The notes under the pieces were generated by a model. That model was not told the origin of the DNA, did no database searches, and saw only the letters and a program-made list of their open reading frames with translations. Of a stretch of DNA of 64,000 bases, positions 51,458 through 62,367 are shown piece by piece. Each line of letters starts with the position of its first letter. Positions within the stretch are counted from its first letter, which is position 1. A program made the translations under genes and the position numbers. This DNA comes from CAIKBL01 sp050247235 (GTDB taxonomy: Bacteria > Pseudomonadota > Gammaproteobacteria > Ga0077536): the NCBI GenBank assembly GCA_050247235.1, contig JBFWUN010000003.1, positions 62,001 through 126,000 of the forward strand, in the 5' to 3' direction.

Positions 51458-53248
51458 ATGCCCGAACCACGCGCCGTCCTGCAGCAGGTCTACGGCTTCG
51501 AGGCGTTCCGCGGCCAGCAGGCCGACGCGATCGCCTGCGCGCTCGCCGGGCACGACTGCGTGGTGCTGATGCCCACCGGGGGCGGCAAGTCGCTGTGCTA
51601 CCAGGTGCCTGCACTGGCGCGCGAACGGCTGGTGGTGGTGATCTCGCCGCTGATCGCGCTGATGCAGGACCAGGTCATGGCGCTCGCCCAGCTCGGCGTG
51701 CCCGCGGCGTGCCTGAACTCCGCGATGACCGGGACCGAACAGGCGGACGTGCGACGACGCCTTGCCGCGGGAGAGCTGCGCCTGCTGTACGTGGCGCCGG
51801 AACGCATCCTGCAGCCGCAAACCCTGGAGGAGCTCGTGCGCGCGGCGCCGGTGCTGATCGCGGTGGACGAGGCGCACTGCGTCTCGCAGTGGGGTCACGA
51901 CTTCCGGCAGGACTACCTCGCGCTCGGCAGCTTGCGTGAGCACTTTCCCGGCGTGCCGCGGATGGCGCTCACCGCCACTGCCGACGCGCGCACGCGTGAG
52001 GACATCGCGGCACGGCTCGCGCTGGACACGCCGCGCTGGTTCATCGGTGGCTTCGACCGGCCGAACATCCGCTACACGGTGCGGCCCCGCGTCGATGCCC
52101 GCCGCCAGCTGCTCGAGTTCCTCGGCCCGCGGCGCGGCGCGGCGGGCATCGTCTACTGCATGTCCCGGCGCAAGGTGGAGGAAACCGCGGAGTGGCTGTG
52201 CACGCAGGGGTGTGTCGCGCTGCCGTACCACGCGGGGCTGGACGCACGTACCCGCAGCACGCACCAGGCGCGGTTCCTGCGCGAGGACGGCATCGTGATG
52301 GTGGCGACGATCGCGTTCGGCATGGGCATCGACAAGCCCGACGTGCGTTTCGTCGCGCATCTCGATCTGCCGAAGAGCGTGGAAGCCTATTACCAGGAGA
52401 CCGGACGCGCCGGGCGCGACGGTCAGCCGGCAGACGCATGGATGGTGTACGGGTTGCAGGACGTTGTGCGGTTGCGGCAGATGGTGGACGAGTCGGAGGC
52501 GGACGAGGAGCACAAATGGATCGAGCGCCACAAGCTCGATGCGCTGCTCGCCTGGTGCGAGACCACGGCGTGCCGGCGGCGGCCGCTGCTGGAGTATTTC
52601 GGCGAAGCGCCCGCGCAGGACTGCGGGAACTGCGACAACTGCCTGGATCCGCCGAAGACCTGGGACGCGCGCGAGGATGCGCAGAAGCTGCTGTCGTGCA
52701 TCTACCGGACCGGCCAGCGCTTCGGCGCTGCGCACGTGATCGCGGTGCTGCGCGGCGTGACGAGCGACAAGACGCGACAGCATGGACACGAATCCTTGAG
52801 CACGTTCGGGCTCGGTGCGCATGGCAGCGAGCATCACTGGCGATCGGTGCTGCGTCAGCTGCTGGTGCGTGGCGCGGTGAGCGTGGACGTGGAGCGCTTC
52901 GGTGCGCTGCGGCTGACGGAATCAGCACGCGGACTCCTGCGCGGGGAGGAGGCGCTGAACCTGCGCGAGGACGTGCTGGAACCGCGCGCGGCGCGCCGGC
53001 GCAAGTCGGAGACGGTTGTGCCGAGCGTCGACGACTCCCTGTGGGAGCGCCTGCGCGCGTGCCGCAAGCGGCTCGCGGATGCGCAAGGGGTGCCGCCCTA
53101 CGTGATCTTTCATGACCGCACGCTCGCCGACATGGCGGCGCTGATGCCACGGTCACTGGAGGAGATGCGGCTCGTCAACGGGGTGGGGCAGAGCAAGCTG
53201 GAGCGGTATGGACCGGCGTTCCTGGAGGTATTGCAGGAACCTGTGTAA
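51458..53248 (+). CDS. recQ: ATP-dependent DNA helicase RecQ
   Basis: This 596-residue protein starts at ATG 51458. It has helicase motif 0 YGFEAFRGQQADAI, Walker A MPTGGGKSLCYQVPAL, Walker B DEAHCVSQWGHDF, motif VI YYQETGRAGRDGQP, and the RecQ zinc finger with DCGNCDNCLDPP. A winged-helix RQC domain follows, then a C-terminal HRDC domain (DDSLWERLRACRKRLADAQG). It unwinds DNA 3'-5' in recombination and fork repair. Length is the usual ~600. It is divergent from the dienelactone hydrolase gene. Confidence 0.97.
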   Translation: MPEPRAVLQQVYGFEAFRGQQADAIACALAGHDCVVLMPTGGGKSLCYQVPALARERLVVVISPLIALMQDQVMALAQLGVPAACLNSAMTGTEQADVRRRLAAGELRLLYVAPERILQPQTLEELVRAAPVLIAVDEAHCVSQWGHDFRQDYLALGSLREHFPGVPRMALTATADARTREDIAARLALDTPRWFIGGFDRPNIRYTVRPRVDARRQLLEFLGPRRGAAGIVYCMSRRKVEETAEWLCTQGCVALPYHAGLDARTRSTHQARFLREDGIVMVATIAFGMGIDKPDVRFVAHLDLPKSVEAYYQETGRAGRDGQPADAWMVYGLQDVVRLRQMVDESEADEEHKWIERHKLDALLAWCETTACRRRPLLEYFGEAPAQDCGNCDNCLDPPKTWDAREDAQKLLSCIYRTGQRFGAAHVIAVLRGVTSDKTRQHGHESLSTFGLGAHGSEHHWRSVLRQLLVRGAVSVDVERFGALRLTESARGLLRGEEALNLREDVLEPRAARRRKSETVVPSVDDSLWERLRACRKRLADAQGVPPYVIFHDRTLADMAALMPRSLEEMRLVNGVGQSKLERYGPAFLEVLQEPV

Positions 53249-53291
53249 AAGGAATACCGACGGTCATTGATCGGTCACCCCGGGAGATCTT

Positions 53292-54083
53292 TCACGTCGC
53301 GTCGTGAAAAATGATCCCGAGCGTGTGGCGGCGTCCGCGGGTGATGCGGCTGACGCCGTGGCGCATCGTCACGCGGTAGACACCGCGCGTGCCCTGCACG
53401 GGACGGTGATGGACCGCGAACACCACGGCATCGCCCTGCATCAGCGGCACCACCTCCACTCTTGACTGCATGCGCGGGCGTTGCTCGGTCAGCACGAATT
53501 CGCCGCCGGCGAAATCCCGTTCCGGCGCGGACAGCAGGATCGCGACCTGCAGCGGGAACACGTGTTCGCCGTACAGGTCCTGGTGCAGGCAGTTGTAATC
53601 GTCGGGGTCGTAGCGCAGCAGCAGCGGGGTAGGGCGAGTCTGGCCCGCGGCATGACAGCGCGCGAGGAACTCGGGGTGCGTGTCCGGAAAATGCGCTGGC
53701 TGACCCAGCGCGCGCTGCCAGGCGTTCGCGATCGGCGCGAGATGCGGGTACAGCGCGGCGCGCAGCGACGCGACGACTGCCGGCAGCGGGTAACGGAAGT
53801 AGCGATACTCGCCGCGCCCGAAACCGTGCCGCGCCATCACCACGCGGCTGCGGAACGGAGCCTCGTCGTCGTACAGCGCGGCGAGCCGGGCGCAGTCGTC
53901 CGGGCTCAGCAGGGCCGGCAGGCGCGCGCAACCGCGGGCCGCGAGCGTGTCTGCGAGTGACGCCCAGTCGAACGCGAACACGCGGGTGGCGCGCGCATCG
54001 TCCGCCGAACTCGGCACCGAGGTGGTCTCCGGACCGGGGGCGCGGGCGGACTCGAACAGCGGCAAGGTCATCGTCGTCTCCAT
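53292..54083 (-). CDS. 2OG-Fe(II) oxygenase family protein
   Basis: This 263-residue protein has DDYNCLHQDLYGEHVFPLQV containing the H-x-D iron ligands, FAGGEFVLTEQRPRMQS, and a C-terminal MRHGVSRITRGRRHTLGIIF with distal His and the Arg for 2-oxoglutarate. The two arginine-rich turns are typical of a proteobacterial family annotated only as 2OG-Fe(II) oxygenase. It is convergent with recQ, 43 bp apart, and may share DNA or RNA repair context, which is speculation. Confidence 0.85.
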   Translation of the reverse strand: METTMTLPLFESARAPGPETTSVPSSADDARATRVFAFDWASLADTLAARGCARLPALLSPDDCARLAALYDDEAPFRSRVVMARHGFGRGEYRYFRYPLPAVVASLRAALYPHLAPIANAWQRALGQPAHFPDTHPEFLARCHAAGQTRPTPLLLRYDPDDYNCLHQDLYGEHVFPLQVAILLSAPERDFAGGEFVLTEQRPRMQSRVEVVPLMQGDAVVFAVHHRPVQGTRGVYRVTMRHGVSRITRGRRHTLGIIFHDAT

Positions 54084-54222
54084 GCAGGCCCATTGTCGCG
54101 CGCGCCGCGGCGGCAGCCTCCCGCGGCTTGCGCTCGAATTCGCGGCCGTCGTTCACCGCGCCGTCGGCCGCCTGCGACGTGGCCCGTGCGACCCGGAACG
54201 ACGCGCGACATGCGCGACTTCG

Positions 54223-55188
54223 TCACTTGCCGCGCAGGCACTCCAGCACTGCCGCGAGCTTGTCGAGACCCCGCTCATTCCATGGATATGGAATCGTGGA
54301 CATGTGCTCGGCCCCGTCCTCCGCGTATTGGGCGAAGCGATCGGCGATCTGTCGGATCGATCCCTCGAACGGCACCGAGGTTGGCAGCACCCCGTACGGA
54401 CCATCCGTGAAGTTCACCGCCACCGTCGCGCCCTTGGAGAGCGTGGCCGGGTCACGCCCGTGCTTCTCGCACGCCGCGCGGATCGGCGCCCACGCCTGCT
54501 GGAACGTGGACAGCGCGCAGTCACCGAACGCGATCATGCAGTTCCACATGTCCGCGTACTGCGCGGCGAGCCGCGACATCCGCGGCTTGCCCTGCAAAGT
54601 GCCGATCAGGAGCGGCGGCGCGCCGAATGACGACTTGGGCATCAGCGCGGCGTCCACCACGCGATGGAACTCGCCGCCGTGCGAGAACCGCGCACCCGCG
54701 AGCAGCGGCTTGACGATCTGCAGCGCGTTCTCGAAGCGCCCGACATGGCGCTCGAAGTCGAAACCGTACGCTTCGTGTTCGGTGGTGAAGTCGCCGGCGC
54801 CAATGCCGAGGATCAGGCGTCCCGCGGACAGGTCGACAACGTTGTCCGCCATGCGCGCCAGCAACGCCGGGTTGCGAAACGTGGTGTTGGTGACGAGCGT
54901 GCCGATCTGCACCCGCGCCGTGACCGCGGCCACTGCGGCGGCCATCGTCCAGCATTCCCACTGGCCACCCTTGATGCCGGCCCACTCCGCCGGCAGTGCG
55001 ATGCCGACCGCCTTGAAGTCCTCGTAGGCTTCGAAATACAGGTGATCGGTTGCCCACACGCTGTGCAGGCCCACCGCTTCCGCGTGCTGTGCGAACGCGA
55101 GCACGCGTCGCATCGACGCTGTCTCCCCGTCCAGTGATCCGGTCCACATGGGCAGCAGCACGCCGATTTTCAAATCCGCAGGACGCAT
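54223..55188 (-). CDS. LLM-class flavin/F420-type oxidoreductase
   Basis: This 321-residue TIM-barrel protein starts at ATG 55188 behind GGAGG. It has LKIGVLLPMWTGSLDGETAS, HSVWATDHLYFEAYEDF, VQIGTLVTNTTFRNPALLAR and LILGIGAGDFTTEHEAYGF. These are typical of the bacterial luciferase-like superfamily. Whether it uses FMN or F420 cannot be decided from sequence alone. It lies 139 bp upstream of the 2OG oxygenase on the same strand. Confidence 0.9.
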   Translation of the reverse strand: MRPADLKIGVLLPMWTGSLDGETASMRRVLAFAQHAEAVGLHSVWATDHLYFEAYEDFKAVGIALPAEWAGIKGGQWECWTMAAAVAAVTARVQIGTLVTNTTFRNPALLARMADNVVDLSAGRLILGIGAGDFTTEHEAYGFDFERHVGRFENALQIVKPLLAGARFSHGGEFHRVVDAALMPKSSFGAPPLLIGTLQGKPRMSRLAAQYADMWNCMIAFGDCALSTFQQAWAPIRAACEKHGRDPATLSKGATVAVNFTDGPYGVLPTSVPFEGSIRQIADRFAQYAEDGAEHMSTIPYPWNERGLDKLAAVLECLRGK

Positions 55189-55475
55189 GGGCTCCTCCGT
55201 CATAACTCTGTCGTCAGTGCGTACCGGCAGGGCGCCGGCGGGGATCCGGGCAAGGTGGCCGGCGTGGCTGCCGGCAGCACGGAGGTCACCGGGAGCTTAC
55301 GCAAGCGTGTGCGGGACGGCAACGCGGAGTCCGGTCGTGCGCGCACGCGCTTCGGACGGGTCCGAACGAGAAGAATTACCGCACAGGGGAGGATCGCGAT
55401 CGGGTCCGGCTGGTGCACAATTGACCTCGCGCACCGGGAGATGCGCAACCCCGCAAATTCGAGGAGGGATCCGCG

Positions 55476-56195
55476 ATGTCACGTCTCATGAAGCGCCAGG
55501 TGATTCCGTTCGTGGCCGCGTTCGCGTGGTCAGGCGCATCCGGTGCCGCCGAGTTCTTCGGCCCCCTGCCGTACCTGTCTGCCGCCGACAGCCCGTTCGC
55601 GAGTCTCGGCGCCAACCTCTCGATCGAAGATTTCGAGGATGGCCTGCTGAACCAGCTTGGCGTCAGCGTATCGCCAGGGACCACCGTGCTCGTTGCGCCG
55701 GATCCATTGAACGATTCGGTGGATGCCGACGACGGCGTGATCGACGGCAACGGCACCGCCGGACGCTCGCTCTACTCCGGCGGCACCCTGTCGCGGATCG
55801 ACTTCCGGTTCGATGCCGCACTGCGCGGCAGCCTGCCGAGCCACGTGGGCATCGTGTGGACGGATGTCGGTGGTGTCACCAGCGGGACGGAGGGATTCGG
55901 CGACGTGACGTTCGAGGCGTACGATGCCGCCGATCAGCTGATCGGCACCATCGGCCCGTCGATACTCGGCAACGGCACCGCGGCCGGGACCGAGGGTACC
56001 GGGGAAGATCGCTTCTTCGGGGTGATCCACGCACCGGGAGTGGCGCGTATCTCCGTGGTGATGGGCAACAGCGTCGACTGGGAGGTCGATCACCTCCAGT
56101 TCAATGCCGCACCGGTGCCGCTGCCGGCCACCGTCTGGCTGGCTGGCCCGGCACTGGCAGGGCTGATCGCACGCCGCCGCCGCGCGCCCGGATAG
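55476..56195 (+). CDS. PEP-CTERM sorting-signal surface protein
   Basis: This 239-residue protein starts at ATG 55476 with GAGGAGG upstream. A signal peptide (about residues 1-22, ending ASGAAEF) is followed by a beta-rich domain with many Asp/Gly (VLVAPDPLNDSVDADDGVID). The C-terminal VPLPATVWLAGPALAGLIAR and RRRAPG form a PEP-CTERM signal of the VPLP type. It would be exported and processed by an exosortase. The function of the domain is unknown. Confidence 0.88.
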   Translation: MSRLMKRQVIPFVAAFAWSGASGAAEFFGPLPYLSAADSPFASLGANLSIEDFEDGLLNQLGVSVSPGTTVLVAPDPLNDSVDADDGVIDGNGTAGRSLYSGGTLSRIDFRFDAALRGSLPSHVGIVWTDVGGVTSGTEGFGDVTFEAYDAADQLIGTIGPSILGNGTAAGTEGTGEDRFFGVIHAPGVARISVVMGNSVDWEVDHLQFNAAPVPLPATVWLAGPALAGLIARRRRAPG

Positions 56196-56290
56196 CTGGA
56201 ATGTCCCCTTTTTCGGGGGCGAGACAGCGCCTTTATCGGGTCACTGCCGGGCTTGAAACCGGCGCGGAGCACCGCGTAGGCTGTCCATCA

Positions 56291-56360
56291 CTCCGAGGAG
56301 CGTTGCAAGGCAGGTCACTGCCCTAGGCTCGGAACCTTCAACTGCAACCGCGCTCACCCG
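56291..56360 (+). ncRNA. S-adenosylhomocysteine (SAH) riboswitch
   Basis: The conserved core CTCCGAGGAGCGTTGCAAGG is followed by hairpin GGCAG-GTCA-CTGCC (56309-56322), then TAGGCTCGGAA and TGCAACCGCGCTCAC. P1 pairs CCGAG (56293-56297) with CTCGG (56328-56332). The pseudoknot pairs GAGCG (56298-56302) with CGCTC (56351-56355), and TTGCA pairs with TGCAA. This is the known SAH riboswitch layout. It lies 78 bp upstream of ahcY, which it should switch on when SAH builds up. Confidence 0.9.
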
Positions 56361-56437
56361 TACATGCATGGGTGAGCCGTCGGCATGCGCCCGTTCGCCC
56401 GTGCGTCTACGGAAATTCCTCAACCTGGGAGCTTCCG

Positions 56438-57901
<1,464 letters not shown>

Positions 57902-57987
57902 TCGTCACACCCGCGCTGGCGCCGCCGAGGAACCTGCCTCGACGGCGCCACGGCGCAGTCGGGCAGGAGCAAAAGGGTAAAGGAAAC

Positions 57988-58058
57988 GGGGACATCTCAC
58001 ATTTCCTTCTCCACATCGAGACATGTTCGAGGCCCTAGTGGAAATGTGAGATGTCCCC
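57988..58058. repeat. Inverted repeat, REP-type element with GGGGAC head (copy 2)
   Basis: GGGGACATCTCACATTTCC (57988-58006) is repeated exactly inverted at 58040-58058 around 33 bp. Flanks are rich in AAAAGGG/CCCTTTT. It lies between the convergent ahcY and aldehyde dehydrogenase genes, so it could act as a two-way terminator. The head GGGGAC is shared with elements at 16371 and 62368; the arms differ. Confidence 0.8.
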
Positions 58059-58087
58059 TTTTCCCCATTTTCCCTTTTCAGACCAGC

Positions 58088-59530
58088 TCAGGTCCCCGGC
58101 ACCTGCCGGATCACCAGGTTGCGGATCTCCGTCATGTCCTCCATCGCGAAGATCACGCCCTCGCGGCCGAGGCCCGAGTCCTTGACCCCGCCATAGGGCA
58201 TGTTGTCCACGCGGTACGAGGGGACGTCCCCGATCACCACGCCGCCGACGTCCAGCACGTCCCATGCTTTCTGCGCCTTGTAGAAGTCGCGCGTGAACAC
58301 GCCGGCCTGCAGGCCGAACTTGGACGCGTTGACCATCCCGAGCGCGGTGTCGAAATCGTCGAACGGGAAGAGCACCGCCACCGGGCCGAACGCTTCCTCC
58401 GCGCACACCTTGGCGGAGGCCGGCACATTCTCCAGCAACGTGGCCTCCAGCATCGCACCCTGCCGCACGCCGCCGCAGAGTACCGTGGCGCCGGCCGCGC
58501 GCGCTTCCTCGATCCAGCGTTCCAGGCGCACCGCTTCAGACTCCGCGATCATCGGTCCGATGAACGTGCTCTCCTCGTGTGGGTCACCGGACTTCAGCAG
58601 TTTCGTCTTTTCGACCAGCGCCGCCTTCACCGTGGCGTAGATCTCCCGGTGCACCAGGATGCGCTGCACCGAGATGCAGCTCTGTCCGGACTGGTAGAAC
58701 GCGCCGAACACGATGCGTTCCACTGCGTCCGCGATGTCGGTATCGCGATCGACGATGACCGCCGCGTTGCCGCCGAGCTCCAGCACCACCTTCTTCTTGC
58801 CCGCGCGCGCCTTCAGGTCCCAGCCCACGTCCGGCGAGCCGGTGAACGACAGCAGTTTCAACCGCGCGTCCACCGTGAACAGGTCCGCGCCATCGCGCGC
58901 GCACGGCAGGATGGAGAACGCGCCGGCCGGGAGCGGCGTTTCCGCGAGCACCTCGCCGATGATCAGCGCGCCGAGCGGCGTGCGCGACGCCGGCTTCATC
59001 ACGAACGGGCAGCCCACCGCGAGCGCAGGCGCCACCTTGTGAGCGGCGAGGTTCAACGGGAAGTTGAATGGAGAGATGAACGAGCACGGCCCGATGGGTA
59101 CGCGCTTCCACATGCCGCGGTAGCCCTTCGCGCGCGGGGAGATGTCGAGTGTCTGCAGGCTGCCGTGCATGCGCACCGCTTCTTCGGCAGCGATGCGGAA
59201 GGTATCGATGAGCCGCGTGACTTCACCGCGTGCATCGCGAATGGGCTTGCCGGCTTCGATGCACAGGGTGTCCGCGAGCTCGTCGAAGCGTTCGCGGAAG
59301 CGGCTCACGCAGTGCTGCAGGATCTCCTGCCGCTCGTACGCGGCGAGCGCCGCCATCGCCGGCGCCGCGTCCACGGCCGCCGCGATCCCGCGATCGATCG
59401 CCGCCGCGTCCGCCAGCGCGACCTCGGTGACCGCCTTGCCGGTGTACTTGTCCGTGACGGGCAGCGACCGCGGCGCGTCCACCGGTCGGTTGGCCAGGTA
59501 GTACGGATAACGTGACTTCAATGTCGTCAT
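58088..59530 (-). CDS. Aldehyde dehydrogenase family protein
   Basis: This 480-residue NAD(P)-dependent enzyme has PFNFPLNLAAHKVAPALAVG, VVLELGGNAAVIVDRD with the general-base Glu, and the nucleophile Cys in YQSGQSCISVQRI. The C-terminal NMPYGGVKDSGLGREG is typical. It starts 10 bp after the stop of the ThDP enzyme gene, so the two form an operon; the aldehyde may be the product of that enzyme. It is related to the glyceraldehyde-3-phosphate/lactaldehyde dehydrogenase group. Confidence 0.95.
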   Translation of the reverse strand: MTTLKSRYPYYLANRPVDAPRSLPVTDKYTGKAVTEVALADAAAIDRGIAAAVDAAPAMAALAAYERQEILQHCVSRFRERFDELADTLCIEAGKPIRDARGEVTRLIDTFRIAAEEAVRMHGSLQTLDISPRAKGYRGMWKRVPIGPCSFISPFNFPLNLAAHKVAPALAVGCPFVMKPASRTPLGALIIGEVLAETPLPAGAFSILPCARDGADLFTVDARLKLLSFTGSPDVGWDLKARAGKKKVVLELGGNAAVIVDRDTDIADAVERIVFGAFYQSGQSCISVQRILVHREIYATVKAALVEKTKLLKSGDPHEESTFIGPMIAESEAVRLERWIEEARAAGATVLCGGVRQGAMLEATLLENVPASAKVCAEEAFGPVAVLFPFDDFDTALGMVNASKFGLQAGVFTRDFYKAQKAWDVLDVGGVVIGDVPSYRVDNMPYGGVKDSGLGREGVIFAMEDMTEIRNLVIRQVPGT

Positions 59531-59540
59531 GGTGGCGCCC

Positions 59541-61184
59541 TCAGACCAGCGCGCTCAGGCGGCGGATCTCGCGGTTCAGGATGGTGTCGTTCTCGCTGTA
59601 GTCCACCGGGCAGTCGATGAGGTGCACCCCCGGCGCCGCCAGGCAATGCGCGAGCAGCGGCCCGAGACCCGCCGCGCTGTCCACGCGGTGTCCGTGTGCG
59701 CCGTAACTCTCCGCGTAACGCACGAAGTCCGGGTTGCCGTACGTGAGTCCCCAGTCCGCAAGTCCCATGTTGGCCTGTTTCCAGCGGATCATTCCGTAGG
59801 CATCGTCGCGCAGGATGAGCACCACCAGTTGCATGTCCAGGCGCACTGCCGTCTCCAGCTCCTGGCTGTTCATCATGAACCCGCCGTCGCCGCAGATGGC
59901 CATGATCTTCCGTTCCGGATGCACCAGCCGTGCGGCCATCGCGGACGGCAGGCCGGCGCCCATCGTGGCCAGCGCGTTGTCCAGCAGCACGGAGTTGGGC
60001 ATGTGGGCGCGGTAGTTCCGCGCGAACCAGATTTTGTAGACGCCGTTGTCGAGCGCGATGATGCCGTCCGACGGCATCGCGCGGCGTACCTCGGCCACCA
60101 GGCGCTGCGGATAGACGGGGAAGCGATCATCCTCCGCGCCTTCCAGCAGGTTCTTCTCCGCGGCACGGCGGATGGTGTCGATGCGGCTGAAATCCCAGGA
60201 GGGCTGCGGCGCCAGCGACTGGCTCATCTGCCAGATGGCGTTGGCGATGTCGCCGATCACTTCGATCTGCGGGAAGTACACCGGGTCCACTTCCGCCGAG
60301 CGGAAATTGACGTGGATGACTTCCGCGCCGCCCGGCTTCATGAAGAACGGCGGCTTTTCGATCACGTCGTGACCCACGTTGACGATCACGTCCGCGGCTT
60401 CAATCGCGCGATGCACGAAATCGCCGGACGACAGCGCGGCATTGCCGACGAACAGCGGATGCCGCTCGTCCAGCACGCCCTTGCCCAGCTGGGTGGTCAC
60501 GAACGGCATCCGGGTCTGCTCGATGAACTGCAGCAGGGTACGCGACGTGAGTTTGCGATTGGCGCCCGCCCCGACGATCAGGATGGGCGTGCGCGCTTCC
60601 TCCAGGCGATGGACCGCGGTACGGATGGACTTGTCCTCCGCGATCGCGCGGCGGTGATGACTGCGCGGAATGGGCGGCTGATCGCTCTCTTCTTCCGCGA
60701 TGTCCTCCGGGAACTCCAGGTGCACCGCGCCGGGCTTTTCCTCTTCCGCGAGCCGGAACGCTTCACGCACGCGGGAAGCGATGTTGTCCGCGGACGCGAT
60801 CTGGTGCGTGTACTTGGTGATGGGCCGCATCATGTCCACCACGTCGATGATCTGGAAGCGGCCCTGCTTGGACGACTTGATGGGCTTCTGGCCGGTGATC
60901 ATCATCATCGGCATGCCGCCGAGCTGGGCGTACGCGGCCGCAGTCACGAAGTTCGTCGCACCGGGGCCGAGCGTGGACAGGCACACGCCGGTGCGGCCCG
61001 TGAGACGCCCGTAGGTGGCCGCCATGAACCCCGCGGCCTGTTCGTGGCGCGTCAGGATGAGCCGGATCTGCCGGGAGCGGGAAAGGGCGTCCAGGAACGC
61101 GAGGTTCTCTTCTCCAGGAATGCCGAAGACATATTCCACGCCTTCCTGTTCGAGTGCCTTGATGAAGAGATCGGATGCGTTCAT
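59541..61184 (-). CDS. ThDP-dependent enzyme, acetolactate synthase large-subunit type
   Basis: This 547-residue protein starts at ATG 61184. It has FGIPGEENLAFLDAL, HEQAAGFMAATYGRLTG with the catalytic Glu, and the ThDP/metal motif CGDGGFMMNSQELETAVRL extending to DDAYG. It resembles AlsS/IlvB but has no regulatory-subunit gene next to it. Pairing with an aldehyde dehydrogenase suggests a decarboxylase or ligase acting on a 2-oxoacid rather than plain branched-chain synthesis. Divergent from it is a cyclic-nucleotide-binding protein with a 99-bp shared promoter gap. Confidence 0.92.
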   Translation of the reverse strand: MNASDLFIKALEQEGVEYVFGIPGEENLAFLDALSRSRQIRLILTRHEQAAGFMAATYGRLTGRTGVCLSTLGPGATNFVTAAAYAQLGGMPMMMITGQKPIKSSKQGRFQIIDVVDMMRPITKYTHQIASADNIASRVREAFRLAEEEKPGAVHLEFPEDIAEEESDQPPIPRSHHRRAIAEDKSIRTAVHRLEEARTPILIVGAGANRKLTSRTLLQFIEQTRMPFVTTQLGKGVLDERHPLFVGNAALSSGDFVHRAIEAADVIVNVGHDVIEKPPFFMKPGGAEVIHVNFRSAEVDPVYFPQIEVIGDIANAIWQMSQSLAPQPSWDFSRIDTIRRAAEKNLLEGAEDDRFPVYPQRLVAEVRRAMPSDGIIALDNGVYKIWFARNYRAHMPNSVLLDNALATMGAGLPSAMAARLVHPERKIMAICGDGGFMMNSQELETAVRLDMQLVVLILRDDAYGMIRWKQANMGLADWGLTYGNPDFVRYAESYGAHGHRVDSAAGLGPLLAHCLAAPGVHLIDCPVDYSENDTILNREIRRLSALV

Positions 61185-61283
61185 GGTATGCCTTTCTGCG
61201 GGTTGACCGGGGCGACGTGACAACCGGGGCCAGTGGCGCGACTGACGATTCCCGGCGTCCGTGCCGTTTCATCGGAACGAAGT

Positions 61284-62351
61284 ATGCGCGACGCGAGCAC
61301 GTCTCTCCCAGTGCCACCGGAACCGGGCGCTCTTCTTAGCGGCGAGCTTCGCGCGGAACTGATGGCCGTGGCGGAGCCAGTCACGTTCGCGCCCGGCGAC
61401 GTGCTGCTCCAGCAAGGCACGCCCAACCGCGGCGCGTATTTCCTGGACGCGGGCGAAGTGGGCATCCACGTGCGCCTGCCCGGCGGCGATGCCTTGACCC
61501 TCGCGTCCCGCCCGGCCGGCAGCGTGCTCGGCGAGATGGCGCTGGTGGAGCGCGGGCAGTGCACGGCCACCGTGGTCGCACGCACGCCGGTGACGGGGAT
61601 CTTCCTGGCGGGAGACACGTTCCGCCTGCTGGTGGCGCGACACAGTCCGGTGGCCATCGAGCTCCAGGCCGCGCTGACGCGCGAGCTCTGCCGCAAGCTC
61701 GCGGATCTCAACGCACAGCTGCTGTCGAGCCCCTCACCGGAAGATCTCCCGGCCACGCCCGTGCCGGCCGGCGATCCGCTGGACGGCTGGCCGCGCCTCG
61801 ATCGGGGCGCGTTCGAGATCCGATCGTTCCTGCCCGTCCTGCCGCTGTTCGCGGACTGGGAAGCCGACGCGATCGACGCATTCGTCAGCGCGTGCCGCGT
61901 GCTGGAACTGCCGCGTGGCCAGGCGGTGTTCCACGAAGGCGCCCCGGCCACCGCGTGCTACGTGACGGTGCGCGGCGCGGTGGAAGTCTCCGCGCCGGTG
62001 CGGCCGCCGGGCGGGGCGGCGCCGACACACCTGCGGCGGTTGTCGATCCTCGGTCCGGGGCGCCTGTTCGGGTACCGGGCGGTGCTGCGCGACACCCCGC
62101 AGACGGTGCGGGTACGGGTGCGCGAACCCACCACCCTGCTGGAGTGTCCGCGCGAAGAGTTCCTGGCGAGCTGCGCGATGCGTTCGCGTCTCGGGCTCCG
62201 CCTGCGCGCCGCCGCGCACGCCGCGCTGCTGCACGCGCTGGCGCAGGCCAACCTCACGTTGACCCGGCTGGTGGCGCTGGCGCAGGTGCAGGGCGAGCGA
62301 CGGGCGGTGCTGGAGAAGGCGCTCGCGAGCGGCGCGGCGCGGGCGGGGTGA
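61284..62351 (+). CDS. Protein with two cyclic-nucleotide-binding domains
   Basis: This 355-residue protein starts at ATG 61284 (GTG 61233 is an alternative). Two CNB domains are seen: FAPGDVLLQQGTPNRGAYFL with GSVLGEMALVERGQCTATV (about residues 30-115), and LPRGQAVFHEGAPATACYVT with ILGPGRLFGYRAVLRDTPQT (about 190-290). The first keeps the G-E-[ML]-A-L phosphate-binding pattern; the second does not. No helix-turn-helix or other effector is visible. It is divergent from the ThDP/aldehyde dehydrogenase operon and may control it through a partner. Confidence 0.85.
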   Translation: MRDASTSLPVPPEPGALLSGELRAELMAVAEPVTFAPGDVLLQQGTPNRGAYFLDAGEVGIHVRLPGGDALTLASRPAGSVLGEMALVERGQCTATVVARTPVTGIFLAGDTFRLLVARHSPVAIELQAALTRELCRKLADLNAQLLSSPSPEDLPATPVPAGDPLDGWPRLDRGAFEIRSFLPVLPLFADWEADAIDAFVSACRVLELPRGQAVFHEGAPATACYVTVRGAVEVSAPVRPPGGAAPTHLRRLSILGPGRLFGYRAVLRDTPQTVRVRVREPTTLLECPREEFLASCAMRSRLGLRLRAAAHAALLHALAQANLTLTRLVALAQVQGERRAVLEKALASGAARAG

Positions 62352-62367
62352 CGCAGTCGGGTAATCG

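Noticed and set aside
59529..61220. 563-codon open frame on the plus strand
   Set aside because: It is antisense to the ThDP enzyme gene; no ribosome site or motif.
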